A stretch of DNA of 64,000 nucleotides from Cinnamomum chago (Eukaryota > Streptophyta > Magnoliopsida > Laurales > Lauraceae). Under the pieces are notes generated by a model, which worked only from the letters and a program-made list of their open reading frames with translations, was not told where the DNA came from and did no database searches. The DNA is taken from positions 42,822,001 to 42,886,000 of the forward strand of contig CP142456.1 in assembly GCA_038049695.1 (NCBI GenBank), written 5' to 3'. The number at the start of each line of letters is the position of its first letter. Position 1 is the first letter of the stretch. A program made the translations under genes and the position numbers. Positions 48,115 through 58,907 of this stretch are shown in pieces.

Positions 48115-49459
48115 GTCTAGAAACTGAATTTGGACCAGTTCAGCTCCACAATAACTCTTCCTTTTTACAACCCCTTTTAGCCACTTTTCTACAGTAAGTG
48201 AGGAGTATAAATCTCCATTCAAACAACCTCAAATCTCCAACAACATCCATCCTATTCTCCTCTATCAACAACACATTCAATACAAGGAAAGGAAGAAGGA
48301 AACCATTTCACATAGATACATTTGGAACAAAACAAGAAGGATTAAATACTATGCACCAACCCATCTATATGACCATAAATGCACTAATAAGACTTTTCAT
48401 GAGCATTTATTTGAAAGGAAAGCATTAAATAGGCATGAGTGAAACTTAATAAAACCAACTACACTTCTCATAACCACAATGAAAACTCTTAAAAGATCAT
48501 ATCATCCACTTGCCTTAAGTCTTCAAATCAAGTAAATCAAGCTCTAACAAGTCTTTCAACTCAAAGGTCCAAGCTACAAGGAAAATCCCAAAATAAAACC
48601 CTAAAGAGTCAAAACATAGAATAGGAAGAAAGAAGCTTCAATAACAAGGATGGAGATTCCCTTAAGCTAGGAGAACACAAATCTAGAAGAAGAGAAGGGT
48701 CACTTACTTGCAAGGTCCTCTAATGGCAATGGTGAGCTCAAATAAAGTCCTGTAATGAATGATTTTCTCTAGCAATGGTGTTAATGGAGAGCTAGGGTGA
48801 TGAGTAAGAGGATGATGATCTCCACTTCTCAAGTTGTGCAAGATTGATGGTGAGTTTGGTGATTGCAAGCAAGAGCAAGAAGGAGAAGGCAATGAAAACC
48901 CTAGGTTCTCTCTCTTGTGCTAGAAAAAGGAAATGGAAGGGAAAAGTTTCCTTATAAACAAGTTGGGAGTGGGCTCCACCACCAACAAATCTAATTGGGC
49001 TGAAATCATCTCTTTCGGGACCTCGGATGAATTCGACGAAGAAGGAAGAAATGATCGTCGAAACACCTAGTTTCCAAAAAGTGTGTTTCACGGGTTTCGG
49101 GAATATCAAGTTTTTGGGTATAGATTTTGTGTGCAATGACTGTTTTGCCCTCAAGGCTAAGAAATCGGGTTTCGGGATCTCAAACGGGGACGGGATCAAC
49201 ATGAAAGTTGAAGGGGTTAACAATACCCATAAAACGAGATTAAAATCATGAATGCAAAAATCTCCAATAAATCCTCAAACATATGCAATGTCATGAAAAG
49301 GAACCCCCAAAGGGCCCTACTAACACAAAGCAATCAAAATTCCCCAAACTAATTCAAAAGCTATTCCAAACCCAACTTAGTCAAAATCACTAATCAATCT
49401 TAGAACTAACACGCAACTTAATTAGCACTAAACGGGTTCACTCGGGTCGGGGTCTTACA

Positions 49460-49901
49460 CCACTCGAGCATTGGGATTGCGCCTTTTGAGGCTTTGTATG
49501 GCAGAAGGTGTAGGACACCCGTATATTGGGAAGAAGTCGGCATTCACAGTTTCCATGGACTGACTATTGTAAGTGAGACCAGCGACAAAATCAAGTTGAT
49601 TCAAGAATGTCTAAAAGTGTCCCGGAGTAGACAGAAGAGCTATGCAGACTCCCATTGCAGAGATTTACAGTTCAAAGAAGGAGACAAGGTCTTCTTGAAA
49701 GTGTCACCTACAAGGGGAACATTGAGATTTGGGCAGAAAGGCAAGCTATCACGGAGATACATTGAACCCTACGACATTGTGAGTAAGATCGGTGACGTGG
49801 CTTATAGATTAGCTTTACCACCCGAGCTATCCGGCGTACACAACGTTTTCCATGTGTCCATGTTGAAGAAGTTTGTCCCTGGGTGCCTGACCAAAACACT
49901 G
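49460..49901 (+). pseudogene. Tekay-like integrase, C-terminal part
   Basis: The coding frame resumes after the solo LTR with SSIGIAPFEALYGRRCRTPV and continues through QKSYAD, GDKVFLKVSPTRGTLRFGQK, RRYIEPYDIVSKIGDVAYRL and SGVHNVFHVSMLKKFVPG. It then runs into truncated LTR sequence at about 49890-49905. The chromodomain and stop expected downstream are missing. The frame stays open by chance through the palindrome cluster to 50033. Confidence 0.9.
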
Positions 49902-49925
49902 TTGACCCATTTCAATTACAACTCC

Positions 49926-50031
49926 CGGTCGACCGGCCATGGGCTTGGTCGACCGGGCACACAGGGACCAGGTCGACCTAATTTTCTCAGGTCGACCGGG
50001 GATGCTGTGTACGGGGTCGACCGGGCCAACT
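49926..50031. repeat. Palindrome cluster GGTCGACCGG x5
   Basis: CCGGTCGACCGG, TTGGTCGACCGGG, CAGGTCGACC, AGGTCGACCGGG and GGGTCGACCGGG lie within about 105 bases. They hold the LTR position where solo LTRs 1-3 carry CCGATCGATCGG. Confidence 0.9.
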
Positions 50032-51199
50032 GAGAAATCCTTGCTGGAAGGGATTTTTACCCTGTTTTTGGATAGGCTTAGGTGGGACTTTGGCTACCCT
50101 TTTTGGACTCATTGGACTATATGTGAGGATGTCTTGAGCCGACGTTCTTCACGGTTAGTTCGGTTGCATCGGAATCCAATCCAATTCAATCTTGAACGGT
50201 ATGCGACAACGCGATATCCTCCTTATATCTATATGCGAAGTCTATCTCCTTGAGTATCGCGAATCCTATCCCTTTCGGTGGCTGAGTAGGTTGTATGATG
50301 CTTCAGGATTAACATCATACTTAGGATGAACTGTTTATAGTTTTGATTTTTAATCGTACCATCTAGTACTATCTATAAGCTCATTTAAAGTTTTGAAAAT
50401 CGTAAAGTGTATAAGGAGCCCGGAATGTCTTCAAACTCAAGGAGTACCAAGTCATTATGATAATCGACATACAGGACCCCTATTCACCTTAAGTAAATCT
50501 TGCAACCAATATTTTACTGAAATTGTAATAGTTCATTGTATTCCCTCATTTCCGAGATTTACATTACACGACTTGTTTTTCCGTAAGCATTGAAGTTACA
50601 CTAGTAACAGTTACTTGTCCTGAAATGTATTGCACCACATGAAATGGAAATTATTCCTTGAACATCCTTGCTCCGCCTGTTCATTTACTTGCACTTGATT
50701 TACTTGTTTATATCTCCATTTGTTAATTGACCTATGAGTCGGCATCACTAAGCTTGGATAACCTTGTCGGTTTGATCCACCGACTTGGAGATCCCCTTCC
50801 CGTCCCGCCAGCTGCAGTATGGATCCTGATGCCCAGTTTATTACCGTGGTCCCGTTTCGATACCCGGTTCGCTACCGTGGTCCCGTCCCGTATATTTATA
50901 TTGTATATATGTTTTTCGTTACCTTATGTGACTGAGATCAACGTCCCGTTATTCTCTTGTCACTTTGGTGATAGAGGACTTAGCTTTGTGTGATTGTCAC
51001 CTTGTTAGTTCCCGATTCCTTGGATACCTTACATGTTTTATCTTGCTTATTTGTTTTCTAGTAAATGATTTATCTTCTTTATAAAATTTCTTGGTTAAAC
51101 AAATTCCTAGGCTTTCCAAGATATTTCTTTTATTATATGTTGTATTTTTTCACTCTCTTGCCAGACCGTTGTGTCTGACCCATTTTATTTGGTACTTAG

Positions 51200-51291
51200 G
51201 TCCCGTTGCCGGTTACCTTGAGGAGGAGCCGGAGGAGGCGGTAGGTGAACCGCAGCCCCTAGTTGAGTGGAATGCTGATGATGTCATTTAG
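51200..51291 (+). CDS. Conserved 92-nt LTR exon-like segment (Tekay 3' LTR copy)
   Basis: After TTTGGTACTTAG the frame encodes PVAGY, LEEEPEEAVGEPQPLVEW, NADDVI and TAG. Differences from solo LTR 1 include several silent third-base changes (GAG/GAA, CCT/CCC, GAC/GAT). Confidence 0.5.
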
Positions 51292-51701
51292 ATATCTGGT
51301 TGCTACGAGAGACGTAACATTTTGGGAAAACTATTTAACCATTCTTTTGGGTTATTGTTTTGTTTATATTGGCCTTTGTTGGCCTCTATTTTGGGGAATG
51401 TAACTAAATGATCTTTTGTTTAAACTTTAACTTACTTTTGGGAAACATGCTAATGATCATTGCTCATCCTTATACAGTATTTTATACTTATGATGTTGTC
51501 TTCATGACTAGGGATAGTTTGACTATTTGATTTGCTACATGCTTCCGTACTTAAAAGAAATATTCATTTATGGTTGTGATATCCTCACCGCGGACACCTG
51601 TGGGAAATTAAATAATTGTATGGTATCATTAAATTGATGTGGTACATCATTAGTCCCGATCCCGGATTGGCTCGGTAGGGGCCCAGTCCGGGGTTGCGAC
51701 A

Positions 51702-51960
51702 TATGAGATACTTAGATAATAATGACTGAAGGGGATCATGGAAAGTTAGTCTTAATCCTAATTTTGACCAACTTTGATCCGTACCAATCTAGGTGGTATT
51801 CGCACTCCCCAAGGAGGCATACCCCGGAGATTGGGATTCCGATGTATTATGAATATAGTGGTTATGAGGATTCCCACATAAATTTGGTAGAATACTAAAC
51901 CCTAATGTCATTTAAATTCATTAATTGAATGTATGGCTATGTACTTCAGTTTTTCCAAGC
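51702..51960 (+). other. Leader of copia family A, continued
   Basis: Untranslated leader between the Tekay-like element and gag. No other feature seen. Confidence 0.5.
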
Positions 51961-54900
51961 ATGAATTCAAATACTTTCAATCCACTTGTGACCATCCTCA
52001 ACCAGAATAAGTTGATGGAATCCAACTTTATAGACTGGAAAAGGACACTGGATATTATCCTGACAGCTTTAGCATGCAGATATGTCCTTACCATACCCTC
52101 CCTTCCTGAGCCTGAGCTTCATGCACCTCAGTATGAAAAGGACCTTTACACCAAATGGACAAAAGACAATGAGGTATTCAGATGTTTTATACAGGCATCT
52201 ATGTCTAGTGTTTTATAACACCAACATCAATCCTATAAGTCAGCATACGATATTATATCGAACTTAAAGGAGATGTTTGCGGACCGGGTTAGACCTGCTA
52301 GGCAAGCTGCTATGAAGGTGCTGATAAACACTAACATGGCTGAGGGAACCCCAGTACAAAAACATTTGTTGGAAATGAGTCTCGCACTAAATGAGTTAGA
52401 TGTACTGGGTGTTACGATTGATAAAGAATCGTAGATCGACATGATCCTTCAGTCACTACCGGATTCTTTCAATCATTTCAAGGTCAATTATAATATGAAT
52501 AAAATGAATTTGACTCTAGCTGAGCTTTCTAGCCAGCTGGTGGTGACTGAAGGGATTATGAAGAAGAAGCCAACTGCCCTGATGACAGAAAAATCATTTG
52601 CCGAGTCCAAACTGAAAGGCAAAGGGCAGAAATGCAAGAAGAAATCAGTTCCGAAGGGTCCTAAGGTGGAGAATGGTCCTAATGGTGGTGTTGGTAAAGC
52701 TAAGGGGTCGGGGACAAAAGGAAAGTGTTTCCATTGTGGTATGACAACATTGGAAAAGGAATTGTCCAGATTATCTGTCTAAGAAGAAGACCTCAGGTAT
52801 GATTGAGTCACTTGTTTCTGAAGTTAGTTTTGCAACTAGTACTTCAAAATCTTGGTGTGTGGACTCCGGGGCAACTAATCACATATGTAATTCATTGCAG
52901 GGGTTCAGGAAACCGGGAGACTTAGTGACGGCGAAATCATTGTCAACCTAGGATCTGATGCTAAGGCGGATGCGGTCTCAGTAGGAGTTATTACTTTATG
53001 TTTCCAAGATAATAAGTTGGTTTTGTCAGACACTCTATATGTACCGTCGTTAAGACGGAATTTAATTTCAGTTTTTAGTTTGGTGAATAAAAGTTATTCT
53101 ATTAATTTTGGTACTGAAGTTGTCATAAAGAGGAACGGTGCTTTTATATGTTCTGGCAAGGTAACCAATGGGCTTTATCTGTTAACTCCCACAGTGTATG
53201 AGATACATGATACCGAAATAATTAATAGGCCATCATTAAAAAGAAGGTCACCTTCATCTAATCCAACAAAACTTTGGCACTTGAGGCTAGGTCATATAAA
53301 CCTAAATAGGATTGACAGGCTAGTGAAAGATGGTATCTTGCCTTTATTGGTTGTAGAACCAATGCCTGTCTGGAAGGCAAAATGACCAAAAGACCCTTTT
53401 CATCCAAGGGCAATAGGGCCAAAGATTTATTGGAATTAGTGCATACTGATGTGTGTGGACCCATTAATGTCAGAGCCAGAGGAGGATATGAGTACTTCAT
53501 CACTTTCATAGATGACTACTCAAGATATGGATACATATACCTTATGCACCGCAAGTCCGAGGCTTTTGAAAAGTTCAAAGAGTTTTGAGCGGAAGCGGAA
53601 AAGCAATTAGGTAAAAGTATCAAGACTCTTCGATCAGATCGAGGAGGGGAATATCTCTCTGGTGATTTTATGGGACACTTGTCAGAAAATGGGATTCTAT
53701 CCCAGTTGTCTGCTCCTGGCATGCCTCAACAGAATGGAGTAGCGGAAAGAAGGAACCAGACTCTTTTAGATATGATTAGGTCTATGTTGAGTTTCTCAGG
53801 ATTACCTATATCCTTTTGGGGATACGCCTTGGATACTGCGATGTACATACTAAACCTCGTACCATCTAAGTCTATACCTAAGACTCCCCGAGAGTTGTGG
53901 TCTGGGCGAAAACCTAGTCTACAACATTTACACATTTGGGGTTGTCCGGCACACGTGCTAAAGCGTTAAGACGGATAAGTTGGCAACGAAGTCGGAAGTA
54001 TGCACGTTTGTAGGATATCCTAAAGGAACTAAAGGTTGGTTATTCTATAATCCCAGAGAGCAGAAAGTGCTGGTGAGCACCAATGCGGTTTTTCTGGAGG
54101 AAGATTATATGATGGACCGGAAATCTTTAGAAAAGGTGATCTCGGAAGAGATTCAAGAACAATCAATTCCAAATCCAAGTATGACCGAAATTGAGGAAGA
54201 ACCGCCCCTACCAGACCCAGTAGTTACACCAGTGCCTCGTCGTAGTGGGAGAATAATCAGGCCCCCTGATAGGTTCTCGTTCTTGGGAGAGTCTTACGAG
54301 GCAATCCCGAAAGAACTGGAACAGGATCCCTGTAACTATGATGAAGCAATTAATGACATAGATTCGGGACATTGGCAAGATGCTATGAAAGCTGAGATGG
54401 AGTCTATGTACTCTAATTAGGTCTGGACACTTGTGGACTTGCCTGCCAATATCTAACCTATTGGGTGCAAGTGAGTCTACAAGAGAAAGAGAGGACCAGA
54501 TGGAAGAGTTGAGACCTTTAAGGTCAGGCTTGTTGCGAAAGGATATACTCAGAAAAAAGATATCGATTATGAGGAAACCTTCTTGCCGGTAGCCATGCTC
54601 AAGTCCACCCGGATACTCTTATCCATTGCGGCTCATCTCGATTACGAGATTAGGCAAATGGATGTCAAAATGGCGTTTCTAAGCAGCCATCTTGACGAAG
54701 ACATCTATATGATGCAGCCATACGGTTTTATAGCTAAACACCCACGAGCAAAGAGTTTGCAACATGCAGATGTCCATTTATGGACTGAAGCAGGCATCCC
54801 GAACCTAGAACATTCGTTTTGACTAAGCAATCAAGTTAGTTGATTTTTATCAAAATCCGGATGAGTCATGAGTGTACATGAAAAGTGAAGGAGGCAGGGT

Positions 54901-55800
54901 AATTTTTCTAGTCGACAACATCCTTCTCTTAGAGAGTGGTATATGGATGTTGTCAACAGTAAAATGTTTAGTTGGCTAAGACTTTTGATATGAAGGACTT
55001 GGGAGAAGCCAGCCACATCCTAGGGATCAAACTCCATTGAGATCGGATAAATAGGATGATAGGCTTATCCCAATATGCATACATAGATAAGGTACTTGTA
55101 CGGTTTGCTATGCAAGACTCCAAGAAGGGTATTACACCTTTCAGGCATGGAGTGCACCTTTCCAAGGATCAGTGTCCCAAGACACTTGAGGAAAAGGAAC
55201 ATATGAGGTCGATACCATACGCTTCGGGTGTTGGTAACCTCATGTATGCTTTGCTATATACTAGACCGGATATCAGTCATGCATTGGGCTTAGTCAGCAG
55301 ATATCAGTCTAACCCAGGTCCTAACCATTGGACTACTATAAGAAGTGTTCTCAAATCCTTGAGAAGGACTAAATATCACATGTTGATTTACGACAGTAAT
55401 GAGTCGGTTACATAGATACCGACTTCCAGTAAGATAAGGATTCTAAGAAATCAACTTCTGGGTATGTGTTTATGTTGCAGCTGCTTGAGAAGCAGCCAAA
55501 GAAGCAGATTGGCTCAATAGATTCCTTATGGAACTTGGAGTGGTGCTTTTGACAGGACAGCCGCTCACAGTTTACTGTGATAACAGTAGGGCAGTCGATA
55601 AGTCCAAGGAACCCAGGAGCCAAAAGCATGTACAGAGGTTATAATAAATGGTCAGAGAGACTGGGCAGAGAGGTGATACTGTTATCACCTAGATAGACTC
55701 TGCAGACAATCTAGGAGATCCCTTTACTAAGCCTTTGAGTACCAAAGTCTTTGGGAAGTAAGTAGATGAGATCTGCATGAGATGCAACCCTGACTGGCAT
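51961..55800 (+). pseudogene. Copia family A gag-pol, decayed
   Basis: Gag starts MNSNTFNPLVTILNQNKLME at 51961, with stops inside, and ends in a broken zinc knuckle (CFHCG at about 52728). Protease: WCVDSGATNHIC. Pre-integrase: LWHLRLGHINLNRI. Integrase: [102 protein letters not shown], a deleted middle that includes the active-site region, then YASGVGNLMYALLYTRPDIS. RNase H: EAADWL-like, VYCDNSRAVDKSKEPRSQKH, LGDPFTKPLS. Stops are mainly CAG to TAG, CAA to TAA and CGA to TGA. It is non-functional and older than the Sirevirus. Confidence 0.9.
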
Positions 55801-55807
55801 TGAGCCG

Positions 55808-55818
55808 AAGTGGGAGAT
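55808..55818 (+). promoter_or_regulatory. Polypurine tract of copia family A
   Basis: AAGTGGGAGAT abuts the 3' LTR start at 55819. Confidence 0.8.
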
Positions 55819-57555
55819 TGTTAGTTTTATGGTCTCAATACCAGTATATTATGAATAAATTGATTAATTTCTTTATTTAACAATATATATTATTGCTTTC
55901 CTTTCATGAGATGAATGGTGCTTTATTACTTGTTTGCACACAACTAATATGAATGACACAATGGTTCATGAGATGAACCGGAGTCCACAAGTATACTAGA
56001 TGTAATACATGTGTATGGATGAGATCCACATATAAGAGACACGTATTGTTCTTAAATATCTTCACAACCAGTGATGAGATTGGGCATCTCATCTGAGAAG
56101 GTTGCAACATTTTGATCACTATGAGATAGTGTGATTTGTCTCGATCATCGGAATGTAAGATTCTGGATCATGGTGCTGGTACATTGGATGTATTGAAGGA
56201 CCATGAGAAACACCTCATATACACTGTCTTTACTTTAAGGCCTGCTCTCATAATTCCCTAGCAATAGGCTCATAATTCTGAGACATTAATGAACTCAAGT
56301 TTCTATCTACTCATTTGCTTTGAGTCACCAATGAGTGAGGCCAATTGTAGGTCAACACCTCGGTGATTTGGGTACGTGGTAGTAGAGCTGTGGGAACATT
56401 CAATGGTCAAGATGGAATCTATCTGTAATATCCCCTTGTGCCAATTAATGGATTTATCATTGGTAAGTGCGCACCCATTCCAATTAAGAGTTAATTGGAT
56501 CGGTACCAAATGATCACTATAATTAATTGGGGCTCAAGGATAATAAGATATGGATCTAATTTGGTGGACAGGTCCAATTGATCCATGAATATAGATGGAG
56601 GGGCCTAGTTGTGGTAATTGGGAAGTTTAGGGTCTTCATTGTAATATATTCCTAAGACTGGAGTTCAATTGCATTTATATAGTGGAGTTATTTGCTATTA
56701 ACTGTGGGCCCGGATTGCACATGAGATGTGGGGTCGCGTGTCCCAGATGGAGCCAGCTTTCTAAGGAATTCCTAGTGGTCCCCACGCCAGCCCAAGATAT
56801 TAGAAAGATACTAATTATAGTAGAACTCTAAAAGGAAATAGAAAATTACTATTTCTATTTGAAGTGGGACTTCTAATAGTGGTAATAGTAAGTTACTAAT
56901 TATTAATGGAAGTAGGACTTCTATTTTAATTAGAAAGGAGAAAGCTACTAATTGTTGTGGAAGTGAGACTTCTATAGCAACTAGCAAGGGAGAAGGTTAC
57001 TATTTTGTAATGGGAGTTAAACTTCTATTTCAAATAGGAAAAGAGGTGGAATTGAGGGCTATATAAAGGGGAATTAACCCCTCTTGGACGTGCATAACAA
57101 AGAGAGCACACCCAACTCCTTTGTGCAAGTGTTGCATAATGTCGCGACCCCGGACCGGGAATCCCAATCCGGGATCAGGACTAATGGTGTGGATGATGAT
57201 TAAAGGGGATTATCTACATCCACCATATACAACTTGTTTAATTTCCCACAGTTGTCCGCGGTGAGGATATCACAACCTTGCATGAATATTTCTTTTGAGT
57301 GTGGAAGCGTGTAGCAAATCAAATAGTAGACTATCTCTAATCATGCAAACATTAACATCAAATATCAAAACTGTATCAGAATGAGCAATGATCTATAGCA
57401 TGTTTCCCAAAAGTTGTTAAAGTTAGACAAAATATCATTTAGTTACAATCCCCAAAATTAGAGGCCAACAAAGGCCAATATTACAAAATAATAACCCAAA
57501 AGAATGGTTAATAAGTTCTCCCCAAAATGTTACGCCTCTTGTAGCAACCCGATGT

Positions 57556-57647
57556 CTACATGACATCGTCAGCACGCCACTCAACTAGAGGTTGCGGCTC
57601 ACCTACCGCCTCCTCCGGCTCCTCCTCAAGGAAATCGACAACGGGAC
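57556..57647 (-). CDS. Conserved 92-nt LTR exon-like segment (copy 3)
   Basis: It encodes PVVDF, LEEEPEEAVGEPQPLVEW, RADDVM and TAG after GGTACTCAG. Confidence 0.5.
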
Positions 57648-58786
57648 CTGAGTACCAAAGCAAAGGATCAGACACGACGGTCTGGCAAGAGAGTAAGAAG
57701 ATACAACAACAGATAATAGATGAAATATCTCGAAAAGCAAGGAAATCTGTTTAAGCAAGAACTCTCACAAAATAGATAAATCATTTGCTAGAAAACATGT
57801 AAACAAGATAAAACATATGAGGTAACCAAGGGATCGGGAACTCACAAGGTGGCAATCACATAAAGCTAAGTCCTCTGTCACTAAAGTGACAACAGTATCA
57901 CGGGACGTTGATCTCTGTCACACAAGGTGAGGAGATTCAACGCAATCATATATACAATATAAATATACGGGACGGGACCACGGTAGCGAACCGGGTGTCG
58001 GGACGGGACCACTGTAATGACCGGGTATCGGGATCCAAACTGCAGCTGGCGGGACGGGAGAGGGATTTCCAAGTCGGTGGATCAAACCGACAAGGTATCC
58101 AAGCTTAGTGATGCCGACACATAGGTTAAATAACACATCGATACATATGCAAGTAAATCAAGTACAAGTAAATCAATGAACGGGCAAGAATATTCAAATG
58201 TGTAACTTTCATTTCATATCGGGCAATACTCTTCGGGACAAGTCAATATTACTAGTGTAACCATCAAGCTTTCGGGAAAACAGATCATGTAAAGTAAATC
58301 TTGGGAAAGAAGAAATAAAGTGAACTATTACAATTCCGGGAAAATATTGATTTCAAGATCTATTTAAGTGAATAGGGGTCCCGTATGTCGATTATGGAAA
58401 TGATTTGGTACTCCTTGAGTTTGAAGACATTCCGGGCTCCTTATGCACTTTTACGATTTTTAAAACTTAACATGAGCTTATGGTTAGAACTAGGTATTAC
58501 CATAGAAGATCAAGACTATAAACGGTCCATCCTATGTATGATGTCAACCCGGAACCATCGAGCAACCTACTCAGTCACCGAAAGGAATAGAATTTGCGAT
58601 ACCCAAGGAAATAGACTTTGCATTTAGGTATGAAGAAGATATCGTGTCGTTCCATCCCGTTCAAGATTGAAATAGATTGAACTTCGATGCATCCGAACCA
58701 ACCGTGAAGAGCATCGGCTCAAGACACTCTCACATATGGTCAAGTGGGTCCAAGGAGGGTAGCCAAGGTTCACAAAAAAACCTTGG

Positions 58787-58907
58787 CCGATCGATCGGCT
58801 CAAAAAGCCTCTCAGTCCCAGTTATGAACAGAGTCCGATCGATCGGCTCAAAAAGCCTCTCAGTTAAAGACAGACCGATCGATCGGCCTGCACGTCTGAT
58901 CGATCGG
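58787..58907. repeat. Palindrome cluster CCGATCGATCGG x3 plus one variant
   Basis: Perfect copies at 58787, 58835 and 58875; a variant CTGATCGATCGG at 58896. The last intervals are 40 and 21 bases, as in the other two clusters. Confidence 0.9.

Larger units (their letters stand above)
33892..49459 (-). mobile_element. Young gypsy solo LTR 4, split by Sirevirus and MITE
   Basis: It starts TGTCGCGACCCCGGACCGGG and ends GGTCGGGGTCTTACA, with target duplication CCACT (33887-33891, 49460-49464) inside the Tekay-like integrase. Its own sequence is 33892-34031 plus 45460-49459 minus the MITE, about 3.08 kb. It carries a CGCTCGAGCG palindrome cluster and the 92-nt segment. No internal region. Confidence 0.9.
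29241..51701 (+). mobile_element. Tekay-like Ty3/gypsy element, LTRs truncated, integrase split
   Basis: Both LTRs are shortened at their left ends (29241-29623 and about 49902-51701). Between them lie a primer site, gag, protease, RT, RNase H and integrase in gypsy order on the plus strand. A solo LTR with TSD CCACT splits the integrase (33892-49459). The integrase tail (YGRRCRTPVYWEEVG, GKLSRRYIEPYDI, GVHNVFHVSMLKKFVPG) matches the Tekay/Del branch of chromoviruses, and the 3-kb LTRs of its relatives here fit that. No chromodomain is visible because the 3' end of pol is deleted into the LTR. The 383-bp overlap of the two LTRs differs at roughly 13 sites. Confidence 0.88.
49902..51701 (+). 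mobile_element. 3' LTR of Tekay-like element, 5'-truncated
   Basis: Homologous in reverse to 17140-18960 of solo LTR 1, with the same segments (for example CTATCCCTTTCGGTGGCTGA, and AGCTTGGATAACC). It lacks the first 1.2 kb or so of the LTR and the polypurine tract, so a deletion joined integrase to mid-LTR. It ends GTCCGGGGTTGCGACA. It keeps the 92-nt segment and a palindrome cluster. Confidence 0.8.

Noticed and set aside
49460..50033. Chromodomain at the Tekay integrase end
   Set aside because: The expected region is deleted; the residues after VPG come from LTR sequence.
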